DNA of 64,000 nucleotides from an uncultured Bacteroides sp. (GCA_945965395.1 CAMFND010000133.1:25244-89243), one strand, 5' to 3'. Shown: positions 54,401 through 63,683, numbered from the stretch's first letter. A program made the numbers and translations. The notes: generated from the letters alone by a model not told the origin.

Positions 54401-56057
54401 CTTTCAAGGTCGCATTAAGCTGTACGCCAGAGAAGATACGTGTTCCCCATTGAAGGTGATTGAGGCCGGCATTGGCTGTTAATGTAGTTCGTTTGGAGAA
54501 AATGTCTGTTCCTGCTCCTTCAAGTTGCATACCAGCAGAGAGATAAAACAACGAATCAGCTGGCAAAAAATCATGCAGGTTTAGTTCACTGATTTGCATA
54601 TCTGCCTTATAAGCCTCTTTAAGGAGGTTATATTCCGCATTTAGCTGTACTTTTCCTTCATTCTGGCTTAAGGTAGTTTCGGTAAACAACTTGTTACCTT
54701 TCATACCGGCCTTTCCATGAATATTCATTCCTGACGGAATAACTACTTCGCCGGTCAGACTACTCAGAAAATCCATTTTGTAGAAATCCGAATTCAGGTT
54801 GATGAGTCCCTCTCTGGAAAGACTGTCGAGCACATTCTTTACCGTTCCATCCATTTCCATCCGGAAACAGTCGGGAATCTTAATTTGGCAAGTAGTCAGT
54901 TTCAAATCACTTAGGCTTCCATCTACCCCGATACGAACTTGTAATGGAGCTGTAGGAAAGGATTGAATAAATTCTTGTGGCATGTCTGGAATCAGTTTGA
55001 ACAAATCTGCCTTACCGATTTCAGCCATGAACTGTCCGTTCAATACTCCGTCCTGATTCTGTTCGGTGACCGACCAGTCTATCGTAGCCTTGAGAGCCAA
55101 AAAAGAATTTGCAGTTTTGATTTGTAAAGAAGGCACACGTATAGCTTTCTCGTTTGCCTGTAATTGCCCCTCAGTCGATTTGATTTCCAGTCCCGAACGC
55201 TCTTTCAGTTCGAACTGATGCAGCAATGCCCGGATGTTATTCCCCTGATAGTATAGAGAATCCATCTGTAAATTGATGTCGGTCACTGCAATATGTGACG
55301 GATCCAATCCCTTCTCTATAGGAGGTGTATTCCCTGAGTTATAGTATAATCCACTCTGTAAAAGCTTAAATTCTTTAGCGAAATAAGCCGCTTTATGCAA
55401 GTCAACCAGTCCGTCTCTTAAAGAAGCATTCCCGACTTTAAGCCCTAAATTCATGGAGTCAAGCGGCATATCCATCTGAAAGTCCACATTGGCCAAATCA
55501 ATCTTTTCTAATTTAAACTTCCAGAATGTAGGTGCACTTTGGGTGGTGTCTTGTGCAGTTGTATCTGCCAGACATAGTTTCAGATTGGCATCTTTCAGTG
55601 TGAGCTCGTTGAGTACAGCTGTTTCCGGCGTCAAGTCAACTCCATGCGATTTCAAGAAAAGTTCTCCCAGGTTTCCCTGCAAGGACATTCCCTCAATCAG
55701 GTCGACCGTATTGACCGAAGCGTTTTTCAGTTCCACTCCATCAATCTCTATCTGCTTCTTTACCAGAGGAAGCAATTGAATTTTTACGGTTAGTTTTTCC
55801 ACATTCAGGAGCGTATCCTGAGGGTTGGTAACCGTGGTTTCATGGACGACTAAATTTAGTGGAAAAGAAAGCGAAATTCGTTGTATATGAATGTTCATTC
55901 CCGTAGCTTGCGAAGCGTATGATGCCGCCTTATCCACAATAAAATTCTGGATAGCAGGTATATAAATTAATATACACAAGATTATAAAAAGGATAAATGG
56001 ACTTGCTAATGCAATTCCTCCCCATTTTATATATTTTTTCATATACAGTTTGATCAT
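51423..56057 (-). CDS. tamB: TamB/AsmA-like inter-membrane transport protein
   Basis: The 1544-residue protein has one N-terminal membrane anchor (about 12-35), a very long beta-rich periplasmic body and a C-terminal TamB (DUF490) domain at about 1100-1515. This domain includes GKINLDSVNVYVPQASLNLR and the near-terminal VGVNITNTLENLGFTF. It is thought to form a hydrophobic groove carrying phospholipid across the periplasm. The C-terminal tail is Lys/Glu-rich (EKKEDENEEEKNK). The start may be Met1 (56057) or Met6 (56042). It is the first gene of a two-gene operon with tamA. Confidence 0.9.
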   Translation of the reverse strand: MIKLYMKKYIKWGGIALASPFILFIILCILIYIPAIQNFIVDKAASYASQATGMNIHIQRISLSFPLNLVVHETTVTNPQDTLLNVEKLTVKIQLLPLVKKQIEIDGVELKNASVNTVDLIEGMSLQGNLGELFLKSHGVDLTPETAVLNELTLKDANLKLCLADTTAQDTTQSAPTFWKFKLEKIDLANVDFQMDMPLDSMNLGLKVGNASLRDGLVDLHKAAYFAKEFKLLQSGLYYNSGNTPPIEKGLDPSHIAVTDINLQMDSLYYQGNNIRALLHQFELKERSGLEIKSTEGQLQANEKAIRVPSLQIKTANSFLALKATIDWSVTEQNQDGVLNGQFMAEIGKADLFKLIPDMPQEFIQSFPTAPLQVRIGVDGSLSDLKLTTCQIKIPDCFRMEMDGTVKNVLDSLSREGLINLNSDFYKMDFLSSLTGEVVIPSGMNIHGKAGMKGNKLFTETTLSQNEGKVQLNAEYNLLKEAYKADMQISELNLHDFLPADSLFYLSAGMQLEGAGTDIFSKRTTLTANAGLNHLQWGTRIFSGVQLNATLKESKANLNLDVNDNLMNISSQLDASLHPSAIAADMLVQVKNLDLYGMGLLSSPLKTAENIDIHLKTDMKKSHGIRLSVKDINLITEKKTFKTKDIHFGFNTARDSIRSYANAGDLTFLFRSRGGIDELSKQITKLTDALSTQWKQKSIDQAALRELWPETQFKIFVGKDNPISNTLAIKKISFNRMNVNIRTSPVEGLNTSMNLYGLKTDSLALDTIYFNATQQSEKILFSSGMIANDKPFQEAFDITLNGDIGADKANATIEYLNGKKECGVNIGMVAGLQKGGISLHITPFDPILVYRKFTVNPDNYIYLRDDGRIMANLSIYDNLRTGLNFYSTPDSTARQDLTLSLTQINIGEFKRIIPYMPDIEGVIDSEAHYVQTEDGMDQISLENSINKLSYNGIAMGNWALSAVYLPKQSGEQHINGLIMQNDNEVISIEGSYFPAEAKEQKEDRIDARMALHHFPLEIVNSFIPGKMAILSGDIDGTMQMSGNASQPLMNGKINLDSVNVYVPQASLNLRFDDKPVEIKDSKLTFNRFKIFTKGKTPFTIDGDVDMADFSQMKMNLKMDANNFELLNAKQTKQSLVYGKLYVDFHSTLKGTPDNMNIRGNMNILGNSNFTYILQDSPLTVEDRLGETVTFTNFSDTTSAQRRVLPALSLGGIDMLMTLHIDEGVQCRVNMDEKGSNYMYFEGGGDLSFQYTPEGNIILNGRYSLLSGEMKYQLPIIQLKTFHIQSGSYIQWNGNAMNPFMSIKATERIRSSVAQEGQASRMVNFDVGVNITNTLENLGFTFIIDAPDDGTMQNELASMSAEEKNKVAVTMLVTGMYLTEGSTLGGGGGSSVMNSFLQDQISKVAGSALKTIDVNFGIETNNGEETGQTSTDYNFQFAKRFWNNRIRVVIGGKVSTGNNVQQDESFIDNISLEYRLDNSGTRYIKLFHDKNYESVLDGEVIETGAGIVLRKKVSKVGELFIFRKKKRPQPEVEKKEDENEEEKNK

Positions 56058-56137
56058 TAGTTATGCGAATATATAAAAAAGAACCCAAAGGTGATACATT
56101 TTGTTTATGACAATGAGTTGAAATCACATTATTTGTT

Positions 56138-56145
56138 TACCTTTG
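56138..56145 (+). promoter_or_regulatory. -7 box (TACCTTTG) for the nucleotidyltransferase gene
   Basis: TACCTTTG ends 27 bases before the ATG at 56173. The 115-bp divergent gap to tamB shows no second clear box. Confidence 0.5.
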
Positions 56146-56172
56146 CGTAGTTACTAATTTTAATACAATTCT

Positions 56173-57078
56173 ATGAAACCAACTTTATTTGTACTGGCTG
56201 CCGGTATGGGGAGTCGTTACGGTGGCTTAAAACAGCTTGATGGACTGGGTCCTAACGGTGAAACAATCATGGATTATTCAATTTTCGATGCTATCCGTGG
56301 TGGTTTCGGGAAATTGGTTTTCGTAATCCGTCGTGATTTTGAAAAAGATTTCCGTGAAAAGATTGTAAGTAAATATGAAAATCATATTCCTGTAGAAGTT
56401 GTGTTCCAGGATTTGAACGATCTGCCTGCTGGCTTTACTTGTCCGGAAGGCCGTGTTAAACCTTGGGGAACAAACCATGCAGTGTTGATGGGTAAGAATG
56501 TAATTAAAGAACCATTTGCCGTAATCAATGCTGACGACTTCTATGGACGTGACAGTTTTGCTGTATTGGGTAAATACTTGTCAGAATTGCCGGAAGGTGC
56601 AAAAAACGACTACAGCATGGTAGGTTTCCGTGTAGGAAACACTTTGTCTGAAAGTGGAACTGTTGCTCGTGGTGTTTGTGCAACTGATGAAAATGCTCAT
56701 CTGACAACAGTCGTTGAACGTACAGAAATTATGCGTGTAGACGGTGTGGTTTCTTATAAGGATGAAAATGGCGAATGGGTTGGTATTGAAGATAATACTC
56801 CTGTTTCAATGAATATGTGGGGATTCACTCCTGATTATTTCCAATATTCAGAAGAATATTTCGCTGAATTCCTGAAAGAAAATATCGGCAATTTGAAGTG
56901 CGAATATTTCATTCCGTTGATGGTGAACAAGCTGATCAATGAAGGAACTGCTACTGTAAAAGTATTGGATACTACTTCTAAGTGGTTTGGTGTGACATAC
57001 GCTGCTGACCGTCAGAGTGTAGTTGACAAGATTCAGGCTTTGGTAGATGCTGGTGAATATCCTGCTAAATTGTTCTGA
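56173..57078 (+). CDS. Sugar-phosphate nucleotidyltransferase family protein
   Basis: The 301-residue Rossmann-like protein starts with LFVLAAGMGSRYGGLKQLDG, an altered form of the GxGxRxxPxxK nucleotidyltransferase loop. The metal-binding NADDFYGRDSF follows at about residues 116-126. It probably joins a sugar phosphate to a nucleotide for cell-surface glycan synthesis. The sugar is not predictable, and no glycan gene is adjacent. It has its own promoter box and terminator. Confidence 0.82.
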   Translation: MKPTLFVLAAGMGSRYGGLKQLDGLGPNGETIMDYSIFDAIRGGFGKLVFVIRRDFEKDFREKIVSKYENHIPVEVVFQDLNDLPAGFTCPEGRVKPWGTNHAVLMGKNVIKEPFAVINADDFYGRDSFAVLGKYLSELPEGAKNDYSMVGFRVGNTLSESGTVARGVCATDENAHLTTVVERTEIMRVDGVVSYKDENGEWVGIEDNTPVSMNMWGFTPDYFQYSEEYFAEFLKENIGNLKCEYFIPLMVNKLINEGTATVKVLDTTSKWFGVTYAADRQSVVDKIQALVDAGEYPAKLF

Positions 57079-57112
57079 TTAGAAAACAGATTATAATACT
57101 TATATAAGGAAG

Positions 57113-57147
57113 ACCGGGATTGCAGAAATGTGATTCCGGTTTTTTTG
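57113..57147 (+). terminator. Terminator after the nucleotidyltransferase gene
   Basis: ACCGGGAT (57113-57120) pairs with ATTCCGGT (57133-57140) with one G-T wobble. A T-run follows. Confidence 0.8.
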
Positions 57148-57187
57148 TGTGATATATAAAATAAGAGATGGTGATATTTGAATGTAT

Positions 57188-57225
57188 AAAAAGAGGCTGT
57201 TTCATTTTTGAAACAGCCTCTTTTT
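57188..57225. terminator. Strong bidirectional terminator after the third SusCD operon
   Basis: The 16-base arms AAAAAGAGGCTGTTTC (57188-57203) and GAAACAGCCTCTTTTT (57210-57225) are perfectly complementary around a 6-base loop, with A/T runs on both sides. It ends the minus-strand SusD transcript and can stop plus-strand read-through. Confidence 0.92.
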
Positions 57226-57250
57226 TATTTAAAACTACTATAAAATCAGT

Positions 57251-58903
57251 TTATTTGTAATCTATAGCAGAGTTGTAATCGGTTTCACGTCCTGGAAGAA
57301 TCCATTTCCAGAATGTAGATACGTATGCACCATCTTCAAAGCCATATGTACCAGCCACATAAGAACTGAAGTTACCGTTTTGAGCAACACTAGGACGTGA
57401 TATTTCTTTTCCCCAGCGTTTATGATCAAACCAGTCAAATCCTTCACCCCACAATTCCAAGGCACGATACTTTTTGATTTCTTCCAACAACGCATTTCCT
57501 GTTTTCGTACAAGTGTAATTTACATCACGTCCTGAAAGCTTGTTCAAAGCAATCAGTGCATCTTGAGACTGTTTTCCTGTTGCATCTTCATAATATGCAG
57601 CTTCAGCCTGAATCAAAAGAAGTTCAGAATTACGAATAACAGGCTGACAGCCAACTGCCGGCTGACCTGTTGCCTGGAATTTCAAACTAGCATATGCAAA
57701 ATTCTGCTCTACTGCATTAGGTACAGTTGCTTTCACGTATGCATTCGCCCGATCATAAGCCTCTTGTGTTAAGAACATTCCTGTTGTTTTACCATCCTCC
57801 GTGTCAACAACATCCTTAAAACTTTCACCTTCACCCAAGAATGTTTTCTCTGTCAAGAACAAGCCTTTGCGAATGTCTGTATCCGGGAATTGTTCAATAA
57901 ATGAGCGACTGATACAAACGTTTATACCCTGCTGTGCATAATAACCATTGCAAGCCATGAACAACTGCCATCCAAAATACCAAATAGTTTCTGAGGTATC
58001 ATTATATACCCCCCAAACCCATTCATCATTTGGAGTAGCAAAGCCTGAATAATAGTTATTATTATCCATCAAGGTATAACTATCTCCCAAAGCCAATTTT
58101 GCTTCTGACAAAGCTTTATCATAATCTTGCTTATTCAAAGCAGCACGGGCATAAATACTATGGGCAACGGTTTCATCCGGATAACTTACAGTAGATGTTG
58201 CATCACTGTACATTTCATTGCGAGACAGTCCAGAACTCTGATACAGACGAATCGCTTCATCCAAATCGTCATAAATCTGTTTATAAGTTTGCTCCATTGT
58301 AGACAAAGGTATGTCTGTTTCCTCTCCTGCGTTTACAACTTCTTTCAAACGTAATACAATTCCACTGTTAGCTCCATTATTGCTTAGATGCCATGGGTCA
58401 CAATAAATTTCCACCAAACGCATAAACGAATAAGCACGGAAAGTTAAAGCCTCAGCCTTCAAGAAGTCTTTTTCTTCTTGTGTACCTTCTGCAGCATCAA
58501 TTCTTCCAATTACCGCATTCGCTCCACTCACCAACATATAATAATAATACCATGGATAAGAATCATAGACACTAGAATTGCTCTGTGTAATTGTAGAAGC
58601 ACCGTTCATCAGCGGAGCCCACCCTGGAGCCATGTACGGAAAGAAAAATGTTTCGCCCGGATATTCTCCGTAAAGCAATTTCATTGTACCTTCTCCATTA
58701 AAACTTTGTCCATAATAACTATGCTGCTGAACCATGGTACGACAAAGTCCATTGATTGCCAAACGCGCATTAGACGTTGTAGCAAAAAGAGTATTTCCCT
58801 CAGTAGCCTGGGTAGAATTGGTTTCCAGCCAACTGTCTGAACAAGAAGTCAGTCCGGCCAGTCCTATTCCCATAGCCAATATATATGTAGTAATATGTTT
58901 CAT
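57251..58903 (-). CDS. SusD/RagB-family lipoprotein, partner of the switchable SusC
   Basis: This surface glycan-binding lipoprotein has 550 residues. The lipoprotein signal ends GLTSC (Cys21). The SusD fold is supported by FLKAEALTFRAYSFMRLVEIYCDPWHL (about 147-173) and the C-terminal ALLEEIKKYRALELWGEGFDWFDHKRWGKE (about 485-514). It is 12 bases downstream of the SusC-like gene whose 5' end lies in the predicted invertible segment, so its expression should switch with that gene. No enzyme is next to it. Confidence 0.93.
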   Translation of the reverse strand: MKHITTYILAMGIGLAGLTSCSDSWLETNSTQATEGNTLFATTSNARLAINGLCRTMVQQHSYYGQSFNGEGTMKLLYGEYPGETFFFPYMAPGWAPLMNGASTITQSNSSVYDSYPWYYYYMLVSGANAVIGRIDAAEGTQEEKDFLKAEALTFRAYSFMRLVEIYCDPWHLSNNGANSGIVLRLKEVVNAGEETDIPLSTMEQTYKQIYDDLDEAIRLYQSSGLSRNEMYSDATSTVSYPDETVAHSIYARAALNKQDYDKALSEAKLALGDSYTLMDNNNYYSGFATPNDEWVWGVYNDTSETIWYFGWQLFMACNGYYAQQGINVCISRSFIEQFPDTDIRKGLFLTEKTFLGEGESFKDVVDTEDGKTTGMFLTQEAYDRANAYVKATVPNAVEQNFAYASLKFQATGQPAVGCQPVIRNSELLLIQAEAAYYEDATGKQSQDALIALNKLSGRDVNYTCTKTGNALLEEIKKYRALELWGEGFDWFDHKRWGKEISRPSVAQNGNFSSYVAGTYGFEDGAYVSTFWKWILPGRETDYNSAIDYK

Positions 58904-58915
58904 AAAATAGTTTGT

Positions 58916-61900
58916 TTAAAAATTCAAGTTAAGACCTAATGTATAAATTCGTGCTCCCACAAATGTATTATCTTGCATTCCATTAAAACTATACTGTGGG
59001 TTCAAACCTTTACGTGAAGTAAAGATAGCGGCATTTTCAATTGTTCCATAAACGTTTATTCCTCCCAAGCCTAACTTATGTACAAAATTGCGAGGCAAAT
59101 TGTAGCTTAAGTTAATGTTCTTGATAGTAAAGTAAGAAGCACTGGTCAACCATCTTGAACTACTTCCATAAGATGTGGAAGCCAAAGACGAAAGGTCAAA
59201 CTGAGGAGTTCCATTCGGGTCCAAGCGATTAGGAGAATCTTCTGTCATTCCTTCTGGTGCTTGTGTCCAGCCTTTCATTACATCTTTATGCAAAGCACTT
59301 GCTCCATTAGAGGTTGTATACATTAATGAAGAATAGTTAGTATCGTATACCTTTCCTCCGAGTGAATATGTACACAATACAGATAAGGTCAAGTCTTTCC
59401 AGCTCAATGAAGTGTTAATACTTCCATACAAATCAGGCAGAGCAGAACCTTGCCATTCGCGGGCTGCATATGAAGTATTGTACACATAATTTTTATCATT
59501 AATTGTAATATACTCACCTCTTGACTTTAATGCATTCACTGTTGCTTCACCCAATTCCGGATTTGCATTATATAATGCACGTCCGTTCATCTGGTCTACA
59601 CCGGCATAAGTATAAGTATAGAACTCATATACACTATGTCCTTCAGAATAATTCTGTACACCATTCAGGATATCCTTTCCTTCTGGAAGTTTGGTGATTT
59701 CATTATGAATAGTGGTCAGATTTAAACCAATATTCCATTTCCAGTCTTTAGTACGAATGGCATCCACATCCATTGCGACTTCAAGTCCTGTATTACGTAC
59801 ATTTCCGATGTTAGCAAAATATTGTGACATACCTGTCGGTTCTACACTTGCATACCAATCTGTCGCACCTGCAGAAAGAGGATTATAAACAGTGAACAAC
59901 AAATCTTTTGAGGTCTTGTTAAAGAAATCAAAAGAGAAATTAAAGCGATCAAACAAACGGCCTTCTAACGCAATATCGAATGAGCCTGAAGTTTCCCATT
60001 TTAAATTTGCATTAGGTATCTGCATCTTATAAAATGCTCCAATTCCTGCATTTACATCAGAATAATACAGTTCTTTATATGCATAATAGTTAACCCCAGC
60101 ATCATTTCCAACTTCACCATAAGAAGCACGTAATTTCAAGCTGTTAACCCAGTCTATATTCTTCATAAATTTCTCATCTGATATCATCCAGCTAGCACCT
60201 ACAGACCAGAAATTACCCCATGGACTAGAGAAACGAGAGGAACCATCTCTACGGAATGACGCATCAAAGAAATACTTTTGTGCATAGTTATAACGGATAC
60301 GCGATAAATAGCTTTCTGTTGTATACACATCTTCATAACCATCTATTGATGTCATCTTCGCAAAATTGGCCATTTCAGTATTACCAGAAACTTTCATTTG
60401 TTCTTTCATCATGTAATCCCAGTTAACCTGGTTCTTAAATGATTCATGACCTAACAACACGTCCACATGGTGACGGTCAAAATCATGTGTCCAATATAAT
60501 TCCTGAGCAAATCTATATTCAAACAAACGACTGTTCTCAATGGCCATACGTCCGCCATTGGCAGCACCATCGCCACAGTTCGCATTATCAAACTGCTTAT
60601 TCTTTTCATTATAAGTAAACAAGTTTCCTCTTACTGTAGCAGAAAAGTCTTTGAGGAATTTTACAGTACCATATACCTGACCGTTAAGTGTATTACGATT
60701 CTTACGGTTTATATTATTCTGAAGTTCGTAAAGAATATTACGTCCACTTAAATAGTCATAGTTATTGATATCATAAACAGGAGCGCCATTTTCATCTGTC
60801 ATGATACTTCCATCTTCATTATGTTCATAATATGGATATACGGGAGCCATCATATCTCCTGTATAAAATGGGTTTGCATAATATGAACTTGAAGCCTGTC
60901 CCTGAAAATTAGAAACAGAAGAAGCCCCACTCAATGTGATTCCAGTAGTAAGCCATTTGGTAGGTCTGAAGTTCGCATTTAAACGTGCAGTCAAACGGTC
61001 AAAGTCGGATGCTATGATATATCCCTTTTCATTCAAGTAACCAAAAGATGCAAACACGTCATATTTTTCACCTGCTGCGTCTGCACTCACACCATATTCT
61101 TGACGATATCCAGTACGCTGCAATGCATCTGTCCAATCCAAATCAGAGTATCCCGGAAGAATATTGGCAACCAACTTACCATTGGCATCAAACATGTCAG
61201 CCCCACTCTTATCAAAAATCTTCGTCTTAACCACACTAGAGTTCAAAGTGCTGGCAGCAGCAGCTAAAGCATCAGCAGGAGCAAGCCCTGCATCTTTCTG
61301 ATAAAAACTGCTCCAACCTTGTAACATTGTTTCCATCCAGTCTTTAGCCCCCAACTTATCATACTGAGGAATTGCACGAGTGTACATACCTTGTTTTACA
61401 TTTATGCGCAGGTTCAGTTTATTACTTTTTCCTTTCTTTGTCGTAATAAGTACAACACCATTTGCAGCCTTATTACCATAAAGGGCAGCTGAAGAAGCAT
61501 CTTTCAAAACTGACATTGACTCAATATCCTGCGGATTGATGTCGTTCAGATTACCACTGTACGGGCTTCCATCAACAACAATCAGAGGCTCGTTAGAACC
61601 ATTTACAGAACCGAAACCACGAATACGAATACTGGTTTTATCACTTCCAGGTTCACCATAAGAGTTGTTAACCTGAATACCGGGAGCTGCACCTTCCAAT
61701 GCATTAGTCGCTTGAGTTACTGGACGCAATTCCATTTCTTTTGCATCAAGTGAGGCTACAGCACCTGTTAAAGACTGTTTACTTGCAGTACCATAAGCTA
61801 CTACAACAACTTCCTCTAATGCTTGAGAATCAGCATGTAATGCTACATTCACATTTGGTTTAATCTTCACTTCCTGCGACTGCATTCCGATGAAAGAAAT

Positions 61901-62122
61901 GACCAAAGTTCCGGCGGAACTTGGCACGTTAGTCAACGTAAAATTACCATCAATGTCGGTAACAGTACCTACAGTAGTACCTTTTACCAATACTGATGCG
62001 CCCACTACAGGTAAACCATCCTCTTCAGAAGTAACGTTACCAGTCACCTTTGAGATTTGAGCGTTTACCAGACCAATACCTATCATTAGGCAGGTCATTA
62101 ACAGCATCAATTTTCTTTTCAT
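58916..62122 (-). CDS. SusC-family transporter whose 5' end is in an invertible segment (expressed copy)
   Basis: The 1068-residue outer-membrane transporter has a signal peptide (1-21, ending LVNA), a carboxypeptidase-regulatory-like domain at about 24-100, a TonB-box region (ALEEVVVVAYGTASKQSLTGAV), a plug domain with IRIRGFGSVNGSNEPLIVVDG and a barrel ending LGLNLNF. Codons 1-67 (61922-62122) lie outside a 62-bp sequence (61860-61921) that is repeated in inverted orientation at the right end of the window. The repeat starts exactly at codon Ser68. The gene is complete and has a start and promoter in this orientation, so it is the active copy in the assembled state. The substrate is unknown. 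Confidence 0.93.
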   Translation of the reverse strand: MKRKLMLLMTCLMIGIGLVNAQISKVTGNVTSEEDGLPVVGASVLVKGTTVGTVTDIDGNFTLTNVPSSAGTLVISFIGMQSQEVKIKPNVNVALHADSQALEEVVVVAYGTASKQSLTGAVASLDAKEMELRPVTQATNALEGAAPGIQVNNSYGEPGSDKTSIRIRGFGSVNGSNEPLIVVDGSPYSGNLNDINPQDIESMSVLKDASSAALYGNKAANGVVLITTKKGKSNKLNLRINVKQGMYTRAIPQYDKLGAKDWMETMLQGWSSFYQKDAGLAPADALAAAASTLNSSVVKTKIFDKSGADMFDANGKLVANILPGYSDLDWTDALQRTGYRQEYGVSADAAGEKYDVFASFGYLNEKGYIIASDFDRLTARLNANFRPTKWLTTGITLSGASSVSNFQGQASSSYYANPFYTGDMMAPVYPYYEHNEDGSIMTDENGAPVYDINNYDYLSGRNILYELQNNINRKNRNTLNGQVYGTVKFLKDFSATVRGNLFTYNEKNKQFDNANCGDGAANGGRMAIENSRLFEYRFAQELYWTHDFDRHHVDVLLGHESFKNQVNWDYMMKEQMKVSGNTEMANFAKMTSIDGYEDVYTTESYLSRIRYNYAQKYFFDASFRRDGSSRFSSPWGNFWSVGASWMISDEKFMKNIDWVNSLKLRASYGEVGNDAGVNYYAYKELYYSDVNAGIGAFYKMQIPNANLKWETSGSFDIALEGRLFDRFNFSFDFFNKTSKDLLFTVYNPLSAGATDWYASVEPTGMSQYFANIGNVRNTGLEVAMDVDAIRTKDWKWNIGLNLTTIHNEITKLPEGKDILNGVQNYSEGHSVYEFYTYTYAGVDQMNGRALYNANPELGEATVNALKSRGEYITINDKNYVYNTSYAAREWQGSALPDLYGSINTSLSWKDLTLSVLCTYSLGGKVYDTNYSSLMYTTSNGASALHKDVMKGWTQAPEGMTEDSPNRLDPNGTPQFDLSSLASTSYGSSSRWLTSASYFTIKNINLSYNLPRNFVHKLGLGGINVYGTIENAAIFTSRKGLNPQYSFNGMQDNTFVGARIYTLGLNLNF
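61860..61921 (-). repeat. Left inverted repeat of a predicted DNA inversion (within susC)
   Basis: These 62 bases are the exact reverse complement of 63939-64000. They encode residues 68-88 of the SusC-like protein (SSAGTLVISFIGMQSQEVKI and the next codon's start). The homology ends sharply at 61921. The right copy reaches the window edge, so the real repeat may be longer toward the gene body. Confidence 0.95.
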
Positions 62123-62182
62123 AAAAATCTCTCTTAAAGTTTAACTTTACATTAATAAAAATTTATTCACTCTAACAAGACG

Positions 62183-62190
62183 CAAAAGTA
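62183..62190 (-). promoter_or_regulatory. -7 box (TACTTTTG, minus strand) inside the invertible segment
   Basis: CAAAAGTA on the plus strand reads TACTTTTG on the minus strand, 60 bases before the susC-like ATG. No -33 TTTG at the usual spacing was found. It would travel with the 5' coding segment on inversion. Confidence 0.55.
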
Positions 62191-62463
62191 GTAATATCTT
62201 TTTAAATATTTATACCATTTTCAATAAAATTCCCCGAATAGCTTGCTTTTTAACACTTATCCGTGCCACTTTTATGCAAAAGTCTGTTTTTATAAAGTAA
62301 ATGATGTGCATTTCTTGTGTCTACGCTTTATTATAATGCTAAAATATGAATCCTTTTTCATCGGCTACTTGTTACTTTTAATTTGGTTAAAATAGGTACT
62401 ATATAGGTAATAAACTTCTTCTTATTGCATATTATCTGCATATTTTCTTAAAAACAATATAGT

Positions 62464-63627
62464 ATGAACAAGATTTATTTCAGATTGGTCTACAATCGTA
62501 AAAAGAAGTTAAACAAATCAGGTAATGCTCTTATTCAGGTAGAAGCTTATAGAAATCGCAAAAAGGTTTACATTTCGACAGGAATATATGTCAATCCGCA
62601 ACAATGGGACAATCGTCATAGCAGAATCATTCAACATCCTCACTCTGAGGAGCTGAACCGAATGTTAGAAGAATTTATTTTGCAATTGCAATGGGAGGAA
62701 TTAAAATCCTGGAAACGTGGTGTTCATATTAACTTGTCTGCTTTTAAAGCCATAAGCCGTCAAAATGATACTGAAAGAATGACATTTTTGTCCTTTGGTA
62801 GAAATTGGGTAGAACATTCATTGCGTAAGGATACTACCAAAAAGAATCTTTTAACGACATTGGATCTGCTTAATCACTTTCGCTCTTCTATTGAATTTGA
62901 AGATATAACTTATTCATTTCTTCTTGAATTTGAAGATTTCATGCGACAAAAAATGTACGAAACAAATACAATTGCCAAACACATGAGGCAATTAAGGACT
63001 TTTGTTAACGAGGCTATTAAAAGAGGATACATTCAGTTGGAAAATTATCCGTTCAAGAAATACCAGATAAAAACGACTCAAAGCAAACATAGTTTTCTGC
63101 TCCCTGAAGAAATCAGGAAATTGGAAAAACTGGAACTTTCATTGTGTTCAAAATCACTAACGCACAGTTTAAAAGCTTTTTTATTTTGTTGCTATACAGG
63201 ACTCCGATATTCAGACTTTGTACTTCTTAATGAAAACAATATTGTTACTATAAAAGGAGAAAAATGGCTTATATTCAAAACCGTAAAGACTAATACGGAA
63301 GTCAGCATACCATTATACCTTCTTTTTCAAGGAAAAGCTCTCCAGTTATTGCAGGAATATCATCAGAATGTAAATGATTTTTTTCATCTAAAATCGAATT
63401 CCTCCGTAAATAAGGATTTAAAGAAAATAGGTATGCTGGCTAAAATAGAAAAACACTTTTCATTTCATACGGCCCGACATACTAATGCTACTCTTTTGAT
63501 TTATAATGGTGCACAAATAACTACAGTCCAGAAACTGTTAGGGCACCAGAGTGTGAAGACTACTCAAGGATACAGTGATATTTTTTCAGGAACAATTGTA
63601 AAAGATTTGAAGAAATGTAAGTTCTAA
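62464..63627 (+). CDS. Tyrosine recombinase, probable invertase of the SusC switch
   Basis: The 387-residue protein has an N-terminal arm-binding-like domain (about 1-90, with VYISTGIYVNPQQWDN), a SAM-like core-binding domain (about 105-200) and a C-terminal catalytic domain. The catalytic residues are Arg248 (TGLRYSD), Lys272 or Lys275, His335 and Arg338 (HTARH), His361 (LLGHQS) and the nucleophile Tyr370 (TTQGYSD). All are present, so it should be active. It lies between the inverted repeats, as recombinases of Bacteroidales shufflons do. The alternative is an integrase of a conjugative or phage element, but no other mobile genes are present. Confidence 0.92.
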   Translation: MNKIYFRLVYNRKKKLNKSGNALIQVEAYRNRKKVYISTGIYVNPQQWDNRHSRIIQHPHSEELNRMLEEFILQLQWEELKSWKRGVHINLSAFKAISRQNDTERMTFLSFGRNWVEHSLRKDTTKKNLLTTLDLLNHFRSSIEFEDITYSFLLEFEDFMRQKMYETNTIAKHMRQLRTFVNEAIKRGYIQLENYPFKKYQIKTTQSKHSFLLPEEIRKLEKLELSLCSKSLTHSLKAFLFCCYTGLRYSDFVLLNENNIVTIKGEKWLIFKTVKTNTEVSIPLYLLFQGKALQLLQEYHQNVNDFFHLKSNSSVNKDLKKIGMLAKIEKHFSFHTARHTNATLLIYNGAQITTVQKLLGHQSVKTTQGYSDIFSGTIVKDLKKCKF

Positions 63628-63683
63628 TCATTAATCTAAGAATGTAATTATTAATTTAAGAAGACGCTCTGTTATAGTTTATA

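Noticed and set aside
62464..63627. Integrase of a prophage or integrative element
   Set aside because: No phage, conjugation, tRNA-attachment or excision genes are present. The flanking perfect inverted repeat in susC fits an invertase better.
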